NCBI GenBank assembly: GCA_017411435.1
Contig: JAFQQD010000014.1
Span: 32,789-96,788 of the forward strand
Length of the DNA stretch: 64,000 nt
Origin: Clostridia bacterium
GTDB taxonomy: Bacteria; Bacillota; Clostridia; UMGS1883
Reading direction: 5' to 3'
In this document: in pieces, positions 8,210 through 17,545 of the stretch
Layout: the number at the start of each line of letters is the position of its first letter
How positions within the stretch are numbered: the stretch's first letter is position 1
Notes under the pieces: model-generated
Database searches by the model: none
Told to the model about the DNA's origin: nothing
What the model saw: the letters and a program-made list of their open reading frames with translations, nothing else
Translations under genes and position numbers: made by a program

Positions 8210-9064
8210 TTATCTTATATCTTCAACGACTCTTTCCGGAGGAGAAAGAAGCTGCTCAGGATTAGCAAGTATTCTCTTAAGCTTACGGAAAGCCGTTGCA
8301 TAGTAATGACCGTCACAAATTCTGTCATCACACATAATTGTAATATCAATTACACGGCGCTTTTTAGTTTCGCCGTTCTTGTCGAGATAATACTCGGTTC
8401 TTTTTGCACCCATTGCAATAAACATGGGAAGGTTGCCGAAATCATACAAATGGTGGAAAACAGGTGGCATACCGAGTGACCCCATATTGGTTATAAACAA
8501 AGAGCCATGGAACGGGGAAAGCTTTGTAAGAAATCTCGGAAGCAATCCGAAATAATCAAGAACCTTGAGAAATGAAACGGTTGTGCGAAGAATAATTCGA
8601 GGAAGCTTCATAAGCCATCTCACAGCAAAGTCCATATTGTTGTGGTCGCCTTCAGCCTTGTTTTTTTCAATTTCACTGCTAAGTGTTTCATAGATATCGG
8701 ATAAAGCATTTTGTGGGGAGGCTTCAAGCTTAACAATGGTCTCAGGGGCGTTTAATTTGAGCTGCTTTTTAATAACCATGCAAATTTCAATACCGTTGCG
8801 AGCGTAAACGCGCTGACCGCGGATAAATCGGTTTATACCCGGAAGCTGCGAAACCAGACGGACATATGCCGCCATAAAAACATGTATCATACCGAGTGAC
8901 TCCATACCGTTTGCTCTTTGCTCACAGATGAGCTGCTCGATTTTTTCAATATCTATTGTTGCAGAAAAACTGTTTGCAGCACCAACTCTGCTATTCATTA
9001 TGAATGGCGATACCGCATCCATAGGCATACCGCTTTTAATTCGTCTTCCTTCTTTTTTTCTCAT
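8210..9064 (-). CDS. 2-oxoacid dehydrogenase acyltransferase-like protein, altered active site
   Basis: The 284-residue protein resembles the catalytic domain of dihydrolipoamide acyltransferase (E2) and chloramphenicol acetyltransferase-fold enzymes, with SLFITNMGSLGMPPVFHHLYDFGNLPMFIAMG in the C-terminal half. It has no lipoyl or E1-binding domain. The usual catalytic motif D-H-R-x-x-D-G reads DDRICDG here, so the catalytic His is replaced by Asp. It may therefore be non-catalytic or use other chemistry. No other dehydrogenase subunits are nearby. ATG 9064 follows GGGGTGTTG. Confidence 0.75.
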   Translation of the reverse strand: MRKKEGRRIKSGMPMDAVSPFIMNSRVGAANSFSATIDIEKIEQLICEQRANGMESLGMIHVFMAAYVRLVSQLPGINRFIRGQRVYARNGIEICMVIKKQLKLNAPETIVKLEASPQNALSDIYETLSSEIEKNKAEGDHNNMDFAVRWLMKLPRIILRTTVSFLKVLDYFGLLPRFLTKLSPFHGSLFITNMGSLGMPPVFHHLYDFGNLPMFIAMGAKRTEYYLDKNGETKKRRVIDITIMCDDRICDGHYYATAFRKLKRILANPEQLLSPPERVVEDIR

Positions 9065-9088
9065 TATAACAACACCCCATTTTATTAC

Positions 9089-9117
9089 ATTTTATCATAA
9101 ATTACATCAAAATTCAA
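9089..9117 (-). promoter_or_regulatory. Promoter for the acyltransferase-like gene
   Basis: On the minus strand TTGAAT (9112-9117), 17-bp spacer, TAAAAT (9089-9094), reading toward ATG 9064. Confidence 0.55.
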
Positions 9118-9162
9118 GAAAAAGTAATAAACTGTTCAAAATGTTTTTTTAATTATAAAATG

Positions 9163-9191
9163 TTTACTTTAAGATAATGATATGTTATAAT
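9163..9191 (+). promoter_or_regulatory. Promoter for the flavodiiron protein gene
   Basis: TTTACT (9163-9168), 17-bp spacer, TATAAT (9186-9191), then AAGGAGG (9202-9208) and ATG 9216. Confidence 0.7.
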
Positions 9192-9215
9192 AAATCTGTT
9201 TAAGGAGGTAATAAT

Positions 9216-10367
9216 ATGTATGTTTCAAACGATATCAAATATATAGGTGTAAACGACCACGATATAGATTTGTTCGAAGGACAGTATGTGGTGCCGAACG
9301 GAATGTCCTATAACTCATACGCAATAATTGATAAAAAAATTGCAATAATGGATACTGTTGATGCACGCTTTACTGATGAGTGGCTTGATAATATAAAAAA
9401 CACTCTTGGTGAAAAAAGCCCTGACTATCTTGTCGTGCAGCACATGGAACCTGACCATTCGGCAAATATTGTCAGTTTTGTAAATGCCTATCCTGAAGCA
9501 AAGATTGTTTCTTCCTCAAAGGCATTTGTGATGATGAAACAATTTTTCGGTATAGATTTTAAGGACAAGCAGATAGTAGTAGGAGAAGGGGATACTCTTT
9601 CTCTAGGTACGCACAATCTTACTTTTGTAACAGCGCCCATGGTTCACTGGCCTGAAGTAATCGTTACTTACGATGACAAGGATAAGGTGCTTTTCTCTGC
9701 AGACGGATTTGGTAAATTCGGAGCTCTTGACATTGAGGAAGACTGGGCGTGTGAGGCAAGACGCTACTATATCGGAATTGTAGGTAAATACGGTGCACAG
9801 GTGCAGGCTCTTCTTAAAAAGGCGGCATCACTTGACATTAAAAAAATCTGTCCTTTGCACGGACCTGTGCTTAGTGAGGATTTGGGCTATTATATAAATC
9901 TTTATGACATCTGGTCAAGCTATAAAACCGAGAGCGAAGGTGTTGTAATCGCCTATACATCCGTTTACGGAAACACGAAAAAGGCAGTCAGGATTCTTCA
10001 ACTTGTACTTGAAGAAATGGGAATGAAGGTAGCTGTGAATGACCTTGCCCGCTGCGATATGGCGGAAGCCGTTGAAGACGCTTTCAGATACGGGAAAATA
10101 GTTCTTGCGACAACAACATATAATAACGATATATTCCCGTTTATGCGCGAGTTTATAAATCATCTGACCGAGCGTAATTTCCAGAATAAGACAGTTGCAC
10201 TTATTGAAAACGGTTCATGGGCACCGACTGCAGCAAATACCATGAAGAAAATGCTTGAAAACTGTAAGAACATTACATTTACAGATTCAACGGTGAAGAT
10301 TATGTCAGCGCTCAGCGAAGAAAATGAAGAACAGCTTGTTTCGCTTGCGAAAGAACTGTTAAAATAA
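9216..10367 (+). CDS. fprA: Flavodiiron protein (rubredoxin:oxygen oxidoreductase)
   Basis: The 383-residue protein has an N-terminal beta-lactamase-like di-iron domain and a C-terminal flavodoxin domain. Iron ligands are visible: H76-x-E78-x-D80-H81, H144, D163 and H215. The flavodoxin domain starts near residue 243 (VVIAYTSVYGNTKKA). These cytosolic enzymes reduce O2 to water or NO to N2O using electrons from rubredoxin, protecting anaerobes from oxidative or nitrosative stress. The rubredoxin gene follows after 31 bases, matching that pathway. Confidence 0.95.
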   Translation: MYVSNDIKYIGVNDHDIDLFEGQYVVPNGMSYNSYAIIDKKIAIMDTVDARFTDEWLDNIKNTLGEKSPDYLVVQHMEPDHSANIVSFVNAYPEAKIVSSSKAFVMMKQFFGIDFKDKQIVVGEGDTLSLGTHNLTFVTAPMVHWPEVIVTYDDKDKVLFSADGFGKFGALDIEEDWACEARRYYIGIVGKYGAQVQALLKKAASLDIKKICPLHGPVLSEDLGYYINLYDIWSSYKTESEGVVIAYTSVYGNTKKAVRILQLVLEEMGMKVAVNDLARCDMAEAVEDAFRYGKIVLATTTYNNDIFPFMREFINHLTERNFQNKTVALIENGSWAPTAANTMKKMLENCKNITFTDSTVKIMSALSEENEEQLVSLAKELLK

Positions 10368-10398
10368 AAATTATTTATATTAGAAGGAGAAAATTATT

Positions 10399-10557
10399 AT
10401 GAAAAAGTATGTATGCGATGTTTGTGGATGGGTTTATGATGAAGAAGCAGGCTCTCCCGAAAACGGAATCGAAGCAGGTACAAAGTTCGAAGACCTGCCT
10501 GACGATTTTGTCTGCCCCCTTTGCGGAGTAGGTAAGGAAAGCTTCAGCGAAGAGTAA
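10399..10557 (+). CDS. Rubredoxin
   Basis: A 52-residue protein with the two iron-binding motifs CDVCG (Cys6, Cys9) and CPLCG (Cys39, Cys42) and the conserved [15 protein letters not shown] start. A single Fe(S-Cys)4 centre passes electrons, most likely to the flavodiiron protein encoded just upstream in the same transcript. AGAAGGAGA precedes ATG 10399. The inserted element at 10558 begins at the base after its stop codon. Confidence 0.96.
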   Translation: MKKYVCDVCGWVYDEEAGSPENGIEAGTKFEDLPDDFVCPLCGVGKESFSEE

Positions 10558-10836
10558 GTAACCGAAAGAGAGTAATCCGAACCTGCCTAAAATGGCGAAA
10601 TTTCGGTATCTTTCGGCTTGTCATCCTTGCAAGGCATCAAGCCTTGCTTCCTCTTCCGCACCAAAATCTACTCAAAATTTCATCCGTTTTAGGTCGATGG
10701 AATTTTTAGAGAGCAGATTTTTGATTGCGGAAGGCAAAAACACAGGTAATCCTGACGGATTACCGAGTATTTTAACACATCGGAAGCGAAAATCCGCCTC
10801 TAAAAATCAGAGTTCGGATTATTCCCTTTCGGTTAC
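10558..10836. mobile_element. MITE-like element with 25-bp terminal inverted repeats
   Basis: The 279-bp segment has terminal inverted repeats at 10558-10582 and 10812-10836 that match at 23 of 25 positions (ends GTAACCGAAAG). It encodes no transposase and does not look coding. It lies exactly between the rubredoxin stop codon and a terminator hairpin that starts at 10837. No clear target duplication was found. It separates rubredoxin from the second ZIP gene. Confidence 0.75.
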
Positions 10837-10862
10837 AAATACGGGAGACAACTCCCGTATTT
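10837..10862 (+). terminator. Terminator hairpin after rubredoxin and the MITE
   Basis: AAATACGGGAG / CTCCCGTATTT, an 11-bp perfect stem with loop ACAA, followed by TA-rich sequence. It abuts the right end of the MITE and was probably the original fprA-rubredoxin terminator. Confidence 0.65.
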
Positions 10863-10882
10863 TACATAAAGGGTTGTTTGTT

Positions 10883-11635
10883 ATGCAAATGGTATTACTC
10901 ACAGCGCTCGGCGTTGGCGGAGCTACTGTCATAGGCGCGATAATAGGCTTTTTATTTAAGTCAGTATCGCATAAATTTTCGGATATAGTTCTTTCTTTTG
11001 CGGCAGGAATAATGCTTTCTGCTGCAGTTTTGGGACTTATCGTTCCGTCTCTTGAATACGGCGGAAGATACGGGCTGTTTATAACAGTTTCAGGAATTTT
11101 TGTGGGTGCAATATGCCTTAATATGGTGGACAAGCTGGTTCCTCATCTTCACAAGCTTGTTGGAAGCGATATTGAAGAACACCCAAATGCAGATTTAAGT
11201 AAGATACTCCTTTTTGTTATGGCGATTGCCATACACAACCTTCCCGAGGGGATTGCGGCAGGAGTAGGATTTGGCTCAGGCGATGTCTCTCAGGCACTTT
11301 TAATCGCAGGCGGTATTGCCCTGCAGAACATTCCTGAAGGTATGGTAATTATTGCCCCGATGCTTGCGGCAGGTGTAAGTCCTTCGAAAACATTTATCTG
11401 TGCTATGCTCACAGGTGTTGTGGAAGTGATAGGAACACTGATTGGCTATTTTGCAGTAAGCATTTCTGTTATTGTTTTGCCGTTTGCTCTTGCATTTGCA
11501 GGCGGGACAATGCTTTATGTAATAAGTGACGAAATGATTCCCGAAACACATGCTCACGGTAACGAACGCGGGGCGACCTACGCACTTCTGGTAGGTTTTT
11601 GCGTCATGCTCATAAGTGATGTGCTTTTAGGTTAG
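10883..11635 (+). CDS. ZIP family metal transporter (second copy)
   Basis: The 250-residue membrane protein carries HNLPEGIAAGVGFG and QNIPEGMVIIAPM, the two ZIP metal-binding helices, and about eight transmembrane segments. It is a diverged paralogue of the product of the minus-strand gene at 6448-7251. Start chosen at ATG 10883 with AAAGGG nine bases upstream; a longer reading frame would run back into the inserted element. It ends 8 bases before the CCA-adding enzyme gene and is probably co-transcribed with it. Confidence 0.9.
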   Translation: MQMVLLTALGVGGATVIGAIIGFLFKSVSHKFSDIVLSFAAGIMLSAAVLGLIVPSLEYGGRYGLFITVSGIFVGAICLNMVDKLVPHLHKLVGSDIEEHPNADLSKILLFVMAIAIHNLPEGIAAGVGFGSGDVSQALLIAGGIALQNIPEGMVIIAPMLAAGVSPSKTFICAMLTGVVEVIGTLIGYFAVSISVIVLPFALAFAGGTMLYVISDEMIPETHAHGNERGATYALLVGFCVMLISDVLLG

Positions 11636-11643
11636 GTGATAAA

Positions 11644-12993
11644 ATGTACGCTCAGGACTCTTTTGAAAAAGTGAATAAAATCGCAAACCTTGTAAAAGAG
11701 CAGGGCGGCACAGCTTATTTTGTTGGCGGATTCGTCCGCGACAGACTGCTTGAAAAAGAAAACAAGGACATTGATATTGAGGTGCACGGAATCAGTCCCG
11801 ACACGCTTGAAAAAATACTCGACAGCGTAGGAAATCGTATGGAAATCGGCAAAAGTTTTGGCGTGTATAGTCTTTGTGGGACAAACATCGATATTGCTAT
11901 GCCCCGGAAAGAAACCGCCACCGGAACGGGACACCGTGATTTCAAGATAGATGTTGAGCCTTTCATCGGCACTCAGAATGCCGCAAGAAGGCGTGATTTT
12001 ACGATAAATTCCATTATGCAGGATATACTCACGGGAGAAATTGTTGACCACTTTGGCGGACAAAAGGATTTGCGCGAAGGAATACTTCGTCATGTGAATA
12101 GCGACTCCTTCTCCGAAGATCCCTTAAGAGTTTTGAGGGCGGCGCAGTTTGCGGCAAGGTTCAATCTTGAAATAGCGCCTGAAACGCTTGCTCTCTGTAA
12201 GGGAATTGATATCAGCACTCTCTCATCGGAAAGGGTTTTGGAAGAGCTAAAAAAGGCTCTGCTCAAGGCAGAAAAACCGTCAGTCTTCTTTGAAACTCTT
12301 AAAAAAATGAATAAACTTTCCCCTTGGTTTAGTGAGGTAGAAAAGCTCATAGGAGTACCGCAGAGCACCATTTATCATAAAGAGGGCGATGTTTATACTC
12401 ATACAATGATGGTGCTCGATGAGGCAGCAAAAATGCAAAATACTGCACAGGAACCCTTTTACTTTATGCTTTCGGCGCTTGTGCACGATTTTGGAAAAAT
12501 TAATTCTACCAGTTTTTATAATGGAAATTACCACGCAACAGGGCACGAAGAAGCAGGCGTATTTATTGCAGGGGAGTTCCTTCGAAAAATTACAAATGAA
12601 AGCGCTCTTATAAGCTATGTGCTGAATATGACTGCACTTCATACAAAGCCCCGTATGATTGTCGATGATAATTCCTCGGTAAAAGCATCAAATAAAATGT
12701 TTGATACTTCTGAAAATCCGCGTGACCTTATAAAACTTTCGCTGTGTGACGGTCTGGGAAAAATTCCCCGCAAACCGATAGCACACGCAGAAGCATTTTT
12801 AATTAAACGACTTGAAATTTACAATGAATATATGGCGCGTCCGTATGTAACGGGACAGGACCTCATAAATGCAGGTATGTCCCCAGGAAAAGAGTTTTCA
12901 GAGCTTCTTTCCTACGCTCACAAGATGCGTCTTGCAGGAATAATGAAAGAGACGGCTCTTTCTATGGTGATGGCAGAGGCAAGGAAAAAGTAA
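11644..12993 (+). CDS. cca: CCA-adding tRNA nucleotidyltransferase with HD domain
   Basis: The 449-residue protein has the class II nucleotidyltransferase head (GGFVRD at 28-33 and metal-binding D42-x-D44), the RRDFTINSIM motif, an RNA-binding middle and a C-terminal HD phosphohydrolase domain (VHDFGK near residue 281). It adds or repairs the 3' CCA of tRNAs. ATG 11644 follows TTAGGTGAT and sits 8 bases behind the ZIP gene. Confidence 0.93.
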   Translation: MYAQDSFEKVNKIANLVKEQGGTAYFVGGFVRDRLLEKENKDIDIEVHGISPDTLEKILDSVGNRMEIGKSFGVYSLCGTNIDIAMPRKETATGTGHRDFKIDVEPFIGTQNAARRRDFTINSIMQDILTGEIVDHFGGQKDLREGILRHVNSDSFSEDPLRVLRAAQFAARFNLEIAPETLALCKGIDISTLSSERVLEELKKALLKAEKPSVFFETLKKMNKLSPWFSEVEKLIGVPQSTIYHKEGDVYTHTMMVLDEAAKMQNTAQEPFYFMLSALVHDFGKINSTSFYNGNYHATGHEEAGVFIAGEFLRKITNESALISYVLNMTALHTKPRMIVDDNSSVKASNKMFDTSENPRDLIKLSLCDGLGKIPRKPIAHAEAFLIKRLEIYNEYMARPYVTGQDLINAGMSPGKEFSELLSYAHKMRLAGIMKETALSMVMAEARKK

Positions 12994-13032
12994 TTCAATT
13001 TTCCCTATTTCTTATACTATTTTCCAATACGG

Positions 13033-13061
13033 TTGATAAGGCGAAAACTTCGTTATATAAT
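13033..13061 (+). promoter_or_regulatory. Promoter for pfp
   Basis: TTGATA (13033-13038), 17-bp spacer, TATAAT (13056-13061), about 60 bases before the pfp ribosome-binding site. Confidence 0.75.
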
Positions 13062-13123
13062 AAAATAGCATGATAGTAGTGATGTAATTGCGCTTATTTT
13101 TTATAAAAGGGAGAGGAAGTTTT

Positions 13124-14365
13124 ATGGTATTTGGAAATGTAATGGTAGGGCAGTCGGGCGGTCCGACAGCGGTTATCAATTCAAGTCTTGCAGGTGTTTT
13201 TCAAACAGCCCGAGACAGTGGTTGTAAAAAAATTTACGGAATGGTAAACGGTATTGAGGGCCTTTATTATGGCAACTATGTTGATGTGTCAGACTATATC
13301 AAGACTAACCTTGATATAGAACTACTGAAAAGAACTCCGGCATCATTTTTAGGCACCTGCAGATATAAGCTCCCATGTGTTGATTCCAACGCAGAAGTTT
13401 ACGAAAAAATATTCGAAACATTGAAAAAACTCGACATTAAGTATTTTTTCTATATCGGCGGAAACGACTCAATGGATACCATAATGAAACTCTCGCATTA
13501 TGCAGAAAATATCGGCTCTGACATCCGTTTTATCGGTATACCAAAAACTATTGATAACGACCTTGATATGACAGACCATACTCCAGGATACGGCTCTGCG
13601 GCTAAATATATTGCCACAGCAATAAAAGAAATTATATGCGATGCCAATACATATATCACAGACTCTATAACAGTTGTCGAAATTATGGGTAGAAATGCAG
13701 GATGGCTTACAGCGGCATCATCACTTTCAAAATGCGAAGACTGTGAAGGACCTGACCTTATTTATCTTCCTGAGCGCACATTTGACCACGATGCATTTTT
13801 GAATAAAGTTAATGAAATCAAAAAACGAAAAAAAGTCGTGACAATCGCCGTATCGGAAGGCGTCAAAATGAAAGACGGAAGATATGTCTGCGAAGCTAAT
13901 AAGAGAAATACGGTTACGGACTCGTTCGGCCATAAGCTTCTTGGCGGTACAGCGATGTATCTTTCAGACTTCCTTATGGAAAATACGGGTATAAAGTCAA
14001 GAGGTATTGTTTTTTCAACTCTACAGCGATGTGCATCACATATGGTGTCGCGCTGCGATATATCAGAGGCGTATATGGCAGGTGCCGATGCGGTAGTTTC
14101 TGCACTTGACGGCGAAACAGGAAAGATGATAGTTTTTAACCGTGTTTCAAACACCCCATATTCTATTGCAACAGGTCTTATCAATATAGATAAAATTGCA
14201 AATAAAGAAAAATGTGTGCCTGACAGCATGATAAATAGTGACGGCATAGGAGTAACAAAGGAATTTTATGATTACGCCCGACCGCTTATAATAGGCGAAC
14301 TGCCTCCTTTCATTGTTGACGGTCTACCGAGACATTTGCGTTTGCAGGATAAAAAATTCGAGTGA
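13124..14365 (+). CDS. pfp: Diphosphate-dependent 6-phosphofructokinase
   Basis: The 413-residue protein is a phosphofructokinase. The donor-site residues fit the pyrophosphate type: GGNDS (112-116), with Asp where ATP enzymes have Gly, and PKTIDND (140-146), with Lys where ATP enzymes have Gly. It reversibly converts fructose-6-phosphate and PPi to fructose-1,6-bisphosphate and phosphate. Start chosen at ATG 13124 (MVFGNVMVGQSGGPTAV) with GGGAGAGGAAG upstream. A clear promoter lies ahead, and an EamA-type transporter gene follows after 46 bases. Confidence 0.92.
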   Translation: MVFGNVMVGQSGGPTAVINSSLAGVFQTARDSGCKKIYGMVNGIEGLYYGNYVDVSDYIKTNLDIELLKRTPASFLGTCRYKLPCVDSNAEVYEKIFETLKKLDIKYFFYIGGNDSMDTIMKLSHYAENIGSDIRFIGIPKTIDNDLDMTDHTPGYGSAAKYIATAIKEIICDANTYITDSITVVEIMGRNAGWLTAASSLSKCEDCEGPDLIYLPERTFDHDAFLNKVNEIKKRKKVVTIAVSEGVKMKDGRYVCEANKRNTVTDSFGHKLLGGTAMYLSDFLMENTGIKSRGIVFSTLQRCASHMVSRCDISEAYMAGADAVVSALDGETGKMIVFNRVSNTPYSIATGLINIDKIANKEKCVPDSMINSDGIGVTKEFYDYARPLIIGELPPFIVDGLPRHLRLQDKKFE

Positions 14366-14411
14366 CAGCTTGCGGAATATAAATTTGCTAAAGAGGAGAA
14401 TTACAAAAAAC

Positions 14412-15287
14412 ATGAAGAAATCCTATTTTTATGCAGGAGTATCAATCTTTTGCTGGTCAACTGTAGCAACTACCTGTAAACTGCTTCTGGGCGAAATCAA
14501 CAGCGCTCAACTTTTGTGGATGAATTCCTTGATTGCCGGATTATTTCTGCTTATCGTAAATATATGCAATGGGAATTTCAGAATACACAGACAATATAAG
14601 ATAAAAGACTATCTGATTATGGCGGCTATTGGCCTTCCCGGAACATTTTTTTATTATATTTTCTATTATTCCGGAACAGATATTTTGCCAGCGTCTCAGG
14701 CATTTGTCATTAATTATCTGTGGCCTATTATGAGTGTGTTATTTGCGTGTATCATTTTAAGAGAAAGATTGACTTTAAGAAAAATAGTGGCAATTATTAT
14801 CTCTTTCTTAGGCGTTGCTATTGTAATAGGAAACTCAATAAAGGGTTTCGATACTAAGACATTGCTCGGTGCGATATATTGTATATTAGGCGCTGTATCT
14901 TATGGCGTTTTTACTGCGCTCAACCAGAAAATGAATTATAATAAAACTATGACATTGATGGTAAGCTACTTTGCTACCTTTATAATTACAACTGTTATGA
15001 ATTATATAAATTCCGATTTGTTCCTTGCAAAATTCGGGCAGATGGCAGGATTTTTGTGGAACGGAATATTTGCAGTAGCGATAGCGAATTTGTGCTGGGT
15101 GACTGCACTTAAAAAAGGGGAGACGGCAAAAATATCAAATCTTGCATACATAACTCCGTTTGTTTCAAGTGTGTGGACAGCCGTCTTCCTGAAAGAAAAA
15201 ACAACTGTAAATTTGATTGCAGGATTATTGGTTATTATACTGGGCATCTTTATTCAGATGAAAGATAGTGACAAGAAAAAGGTATAA
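14412..15287 (+). CDS. EamA/DMT family transporter
   Basis: The 291-residue protein is almost entirely hydrophobic, with about ten transmembrane segments arranged as two EamA repeats (from about residue 5 and from about 145). Substrates of this family are usually metabolites or amino acids; none can be named here. GAGGAG (14393-14398) lies 13 bases before ATG 14412, a long spacing. The stop at 15285-15287 abuts the ribosome-binding site of the PIG-L gene. Confidence 0.88.
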   Translation: MKKSYFYAGVSIFCWSTVATTCKLLLGEINSAQLLWMNSLIAGLFLLIVNICNGNFRIHRQYKIKDYLIMAAIGLPGTFFYYIFYYSGTDILPASQAFVINYLWPIMSVLFACIILRERLTLRKIVAIIISFLGVAIVIGNSIKGFDTKTLLGAIYCILGAVSYGVFTALNQKMNYNKTMTLMVSYFATFIITTVMNYINSDLFLAKFGQMAGFLWNGIFAVAIANLCWVTALKKGETAKISNLAYITPFVSSVWTAVFLKEKTTVNLIAGLLVIILGIFIQMKDSDKKKV

Positions 15288-15304
15288 TGAAAGGAGAAAA
15301 CAAA

Positions 15305-16147
15305 ATGAGAGTACTAATGATAGGCGCCCATCAGGACGATAATGAGTTTGAATCAGGAGGACTTGCCTCAAAACTTATTAAAAACGGACATACCGTACAG
15401 TTTTTGAGTATGTGCAACGGTTGCGGAGGGCATCATAAATTAAGCCCGAAGAAGATATCAAAGCGCAGAGCAAAAGAATCTGCCGAGGTTGCAAAGCTTC
15501 TTGGTATAAAGTATGATATTTGGAATAACAATGACTGTAATCTTGTTGCAGATCTTAAAACAAGAAAGCGCACAATACGCTATATAAGAGAGTTTAATCC
15601 TGATCTTATTATAACTCACAGAACTGTTGACTATATGCCCGACCATCGTGCGACTGCACAGCTTGTGCAGGATGCATCATATCTGCTCACTGTCCCCAAT
15701 GAATGTGCAGATGTGCCGGCAATGCGCTTTATGCCCGTTATCATGTGCAGTGAGGACAAATTTACAAATCCGGTATTCAGACCCGACTTAGTTGTTGATA
15801 TTGATAGTGAAGTGGATGTCAAGCTCCAGATTGCAAATATCAATGTGTCTCAGGTTTATGAGTGGCTTCCTTATACATATGGTGAAGAAGTTCCCGAGGG
15901 TAAGGAGGAGCGCTTCCGTTGGCTTTGCGGTATGGAAGTAACATCTGATACAACAGATGAAGAAATTATGTCAGCAGGCAGAGGTTATGCTATTCGCTAT
16001 GCAAAGCCTGCAGCTCGCCACAGACAAAGGCTCATTGAACTTTACGGCGAAGAGCGAGGCAGCAAAATCCGTTTTGCTGAGGCTTATGAGATAAGCGAAT
16101 ACGGAAGCCCAATGACAGAAGAAATGAGAAAAGAATTGCTTAAGTAG
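15305..16147 (+). CDS. PIG-L/LmbE family N-acetylglucosaminyl deacetylase
   Basis: The 280-residue protein begins with the zinc motif GAHQDDNE (residues 7-14; family A-H-x-D-D-x-E) and has HRTVDYMPDHRATAQL, where further metal ligands are expected. The family removes acetyl groups from GlcNAc-containing glycoconjugates. Start chosen at ATG 15305 because AAAGGAG precedes it; an in-frame ATG at 15287 overlaps the previous stop. Located between a DMT transporter and a MATE exporter, it may modify a small glycosylated compound or sugar; that is inference. Confidence 0.85.
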   Translation: MRVLMIGAHQDDNEFESGGLASKLIKNGHTVQFLSMCNGCGGHHKLSPKKISKRRAKESAEVAKLLGIKYDIWNNNDCNLVADLKTRKRTIRYIREFNPDLIITHRTVDYMPDHRATAQLVQDASYLLTVPNECADVPAMRFMPVIMCSEDKFTNPVFRPDLVVDIDSEVDVKLQIANINVSQVYEWLPYTYGEEVPEGKEERFRWLCGMEVTSDTTDEEIMSAGRGYAIRYAKPAARHRQRLIELYGEERGSKIRFAEAYEISEYGSPMTEEMRKELLK

Positions 16148-16157
16148 AGGGAAAATT

Positions 16158-17531
16158 ATGCTGAAGAAATGGTTTGGACCAACCGATATGACAACAGGAA
16201 GTCCATGGAAAAAGATACTGATGTTTACAATGCCGATGATTATCGGAAACATTGCTCAGCAGCTTTACAGCACTGTTGACAGTATTGTTGTAGGAAAATA
16301 TGTAGGCGATAATGCACTTGCCGCAGTGGGTAGCTCTATGCCAATTCTTAATATGCTTCTGGTACTTTTTATCGGTATATCAGTAGGCGCAAATATTATG
16401 GCGGCACAGTATTTCGGTGCACAAAGCCGTGAGAAGCTCTCACACGCTATCGGTACTTGTATTACTGTTACTGCGATTGCGTGTGTTGCGCTCATAATTG
16501 TGGCAACACCTTTTATAAGGCCGATACTTATTGCATTAAATACGCCCGACTCAATTCTTGACTGGTGTGCAGATTACCTTACAATATCTCTTGTCGGAAT
16601 TGCAGGTATGGCATACTACAATATTTTAAGTGGTATTATCCGCGGTATGGGAGATTCCGTTTCAGCACTTTTATATCTGCTTGTTGCAACTGTTGTAAAT
16701 ATTGTATTGGATATTTATTTTGTAGCAGGGCTTAATATGGGTGTAGCAGGTGTTGCACTTGCTACCGTTATTGCACAGATTATTTCCTCAGTGCTCTGCT
16801 TTATAAAGCTTTCCAGAATGAGGCAGAATTTCGATTTTGGAACAAAATATCTTGCTCCTAAGCGCATATATGTGAAAACACTAATAAAGCTTGGACTTCC
16901 GTCAGGTATTACGCAGATGATAATGTCCTCTGCAATGATAGTTGTTCAATCTCTTACAAATCAGTTTGGTGAGCTTTTTATTGCCGCAAATGTCGTTATT
17001 ATGCGTGTTGACGGATTTGCAATGATGCCAAACCTTTCTTTCGGTACGGCGATGAGCACCTACGCGGGACAGAATGTCGGCGCAAATCGCTACGACAGGG
17101 TAAAGGAAGGCGCAAAGCAGGGACTTATTATAGCGGTTACGACTGCTACACTTATAACGATTCTTATTCTTATTTTCGGCAAGTCACTTATGCATATGTT
17201 TACCAAAACGCCCGAACTTGTGAATATGAGCTATGACCTTATGAAAATCCTCGCCGTAGGATATATCGCGATGGCAGTCACGCAAAGTCTTTCCGGAGTT
17301 ATGCGCGGCGCAGGCGATACGGTAAGTCCTATGTGGATTTCGCTTATTACCACAATCGGACTTCGCGTTCCGCTGGCATATCTGATTTCCTATCTCACAA
17401 GAACGCCCGAGCTTCCTTATGGTATAAAAGAGTGTATACAGATTTCGCTCGTTACAGCCTGGATTATAGGCGCTGTTGTAACTACGATTTTCTATGTAAG
17501 AGGAAAATGGAGAAGTAAAGCAATAAAATAA
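16158..17531 (+). CDS. MATE family efflux transporter
   Basis: The 457-residue protein has about twelve transmembrane segments in two related halves, with MATE signatures such as MPMIIGNIAQQLYSTVDSIVVG near the start and the homologous region after about residue 235. MATE proteins export organic cations, drugs or secondary metabolites using Na+ or H+ gradients. GAGGG precedes ATG 16158, 10 bases after the PIG-L gene. Confidence 0.93.
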   Translation: MLKKWFGPTDMTTGSPWKKILMFTMPMIIGNIAQQLYSTVDSIVVGKYVGDNALAAVGSSMPILNMLLVLFIGISVGANIMAAQYFGAQSREKLSHAIGTCITVTAIACVALIIVATPFIRPILIALNTPDSILDWCADYLTISLVGIAGMAYYNILSGIIRGMGDSVSALLYLLVATVVNIVLDIYFVAGLNMGVAGVALATVIAQIISSVLCFIKLSRMRQNFDFGTKYLAPKRIYVKTLIKLGLPSGITQMIMSSAMIVVQSLTNQFGELFIAANVVIMRVDGFAMMPNLSFGTAMSTYAGQNVGANRYDRVKEGAKQGLIIAVTTATLITILILIFGKSLMHMFTKTPELVNMSYDLMKILAVGYIAMAVTQSLSGVMRGAGDTVSPMWISLITTIGLRVPLAYLISYLTRTPELPYGIKECIQISLVTAWIIGAVVTTIFYVRGKWRSKAIK

Positions 17532-17545
17532 AAGGGGAGAAAACA

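Noticed and set aside
10592..10882. N-terminal extension of the second ZIP gene
   Set aside because: The extension runs back through a MITE and a terminator hairpin; the membrane protein starts well at ATG 10883 with its own ribosome-binding site.
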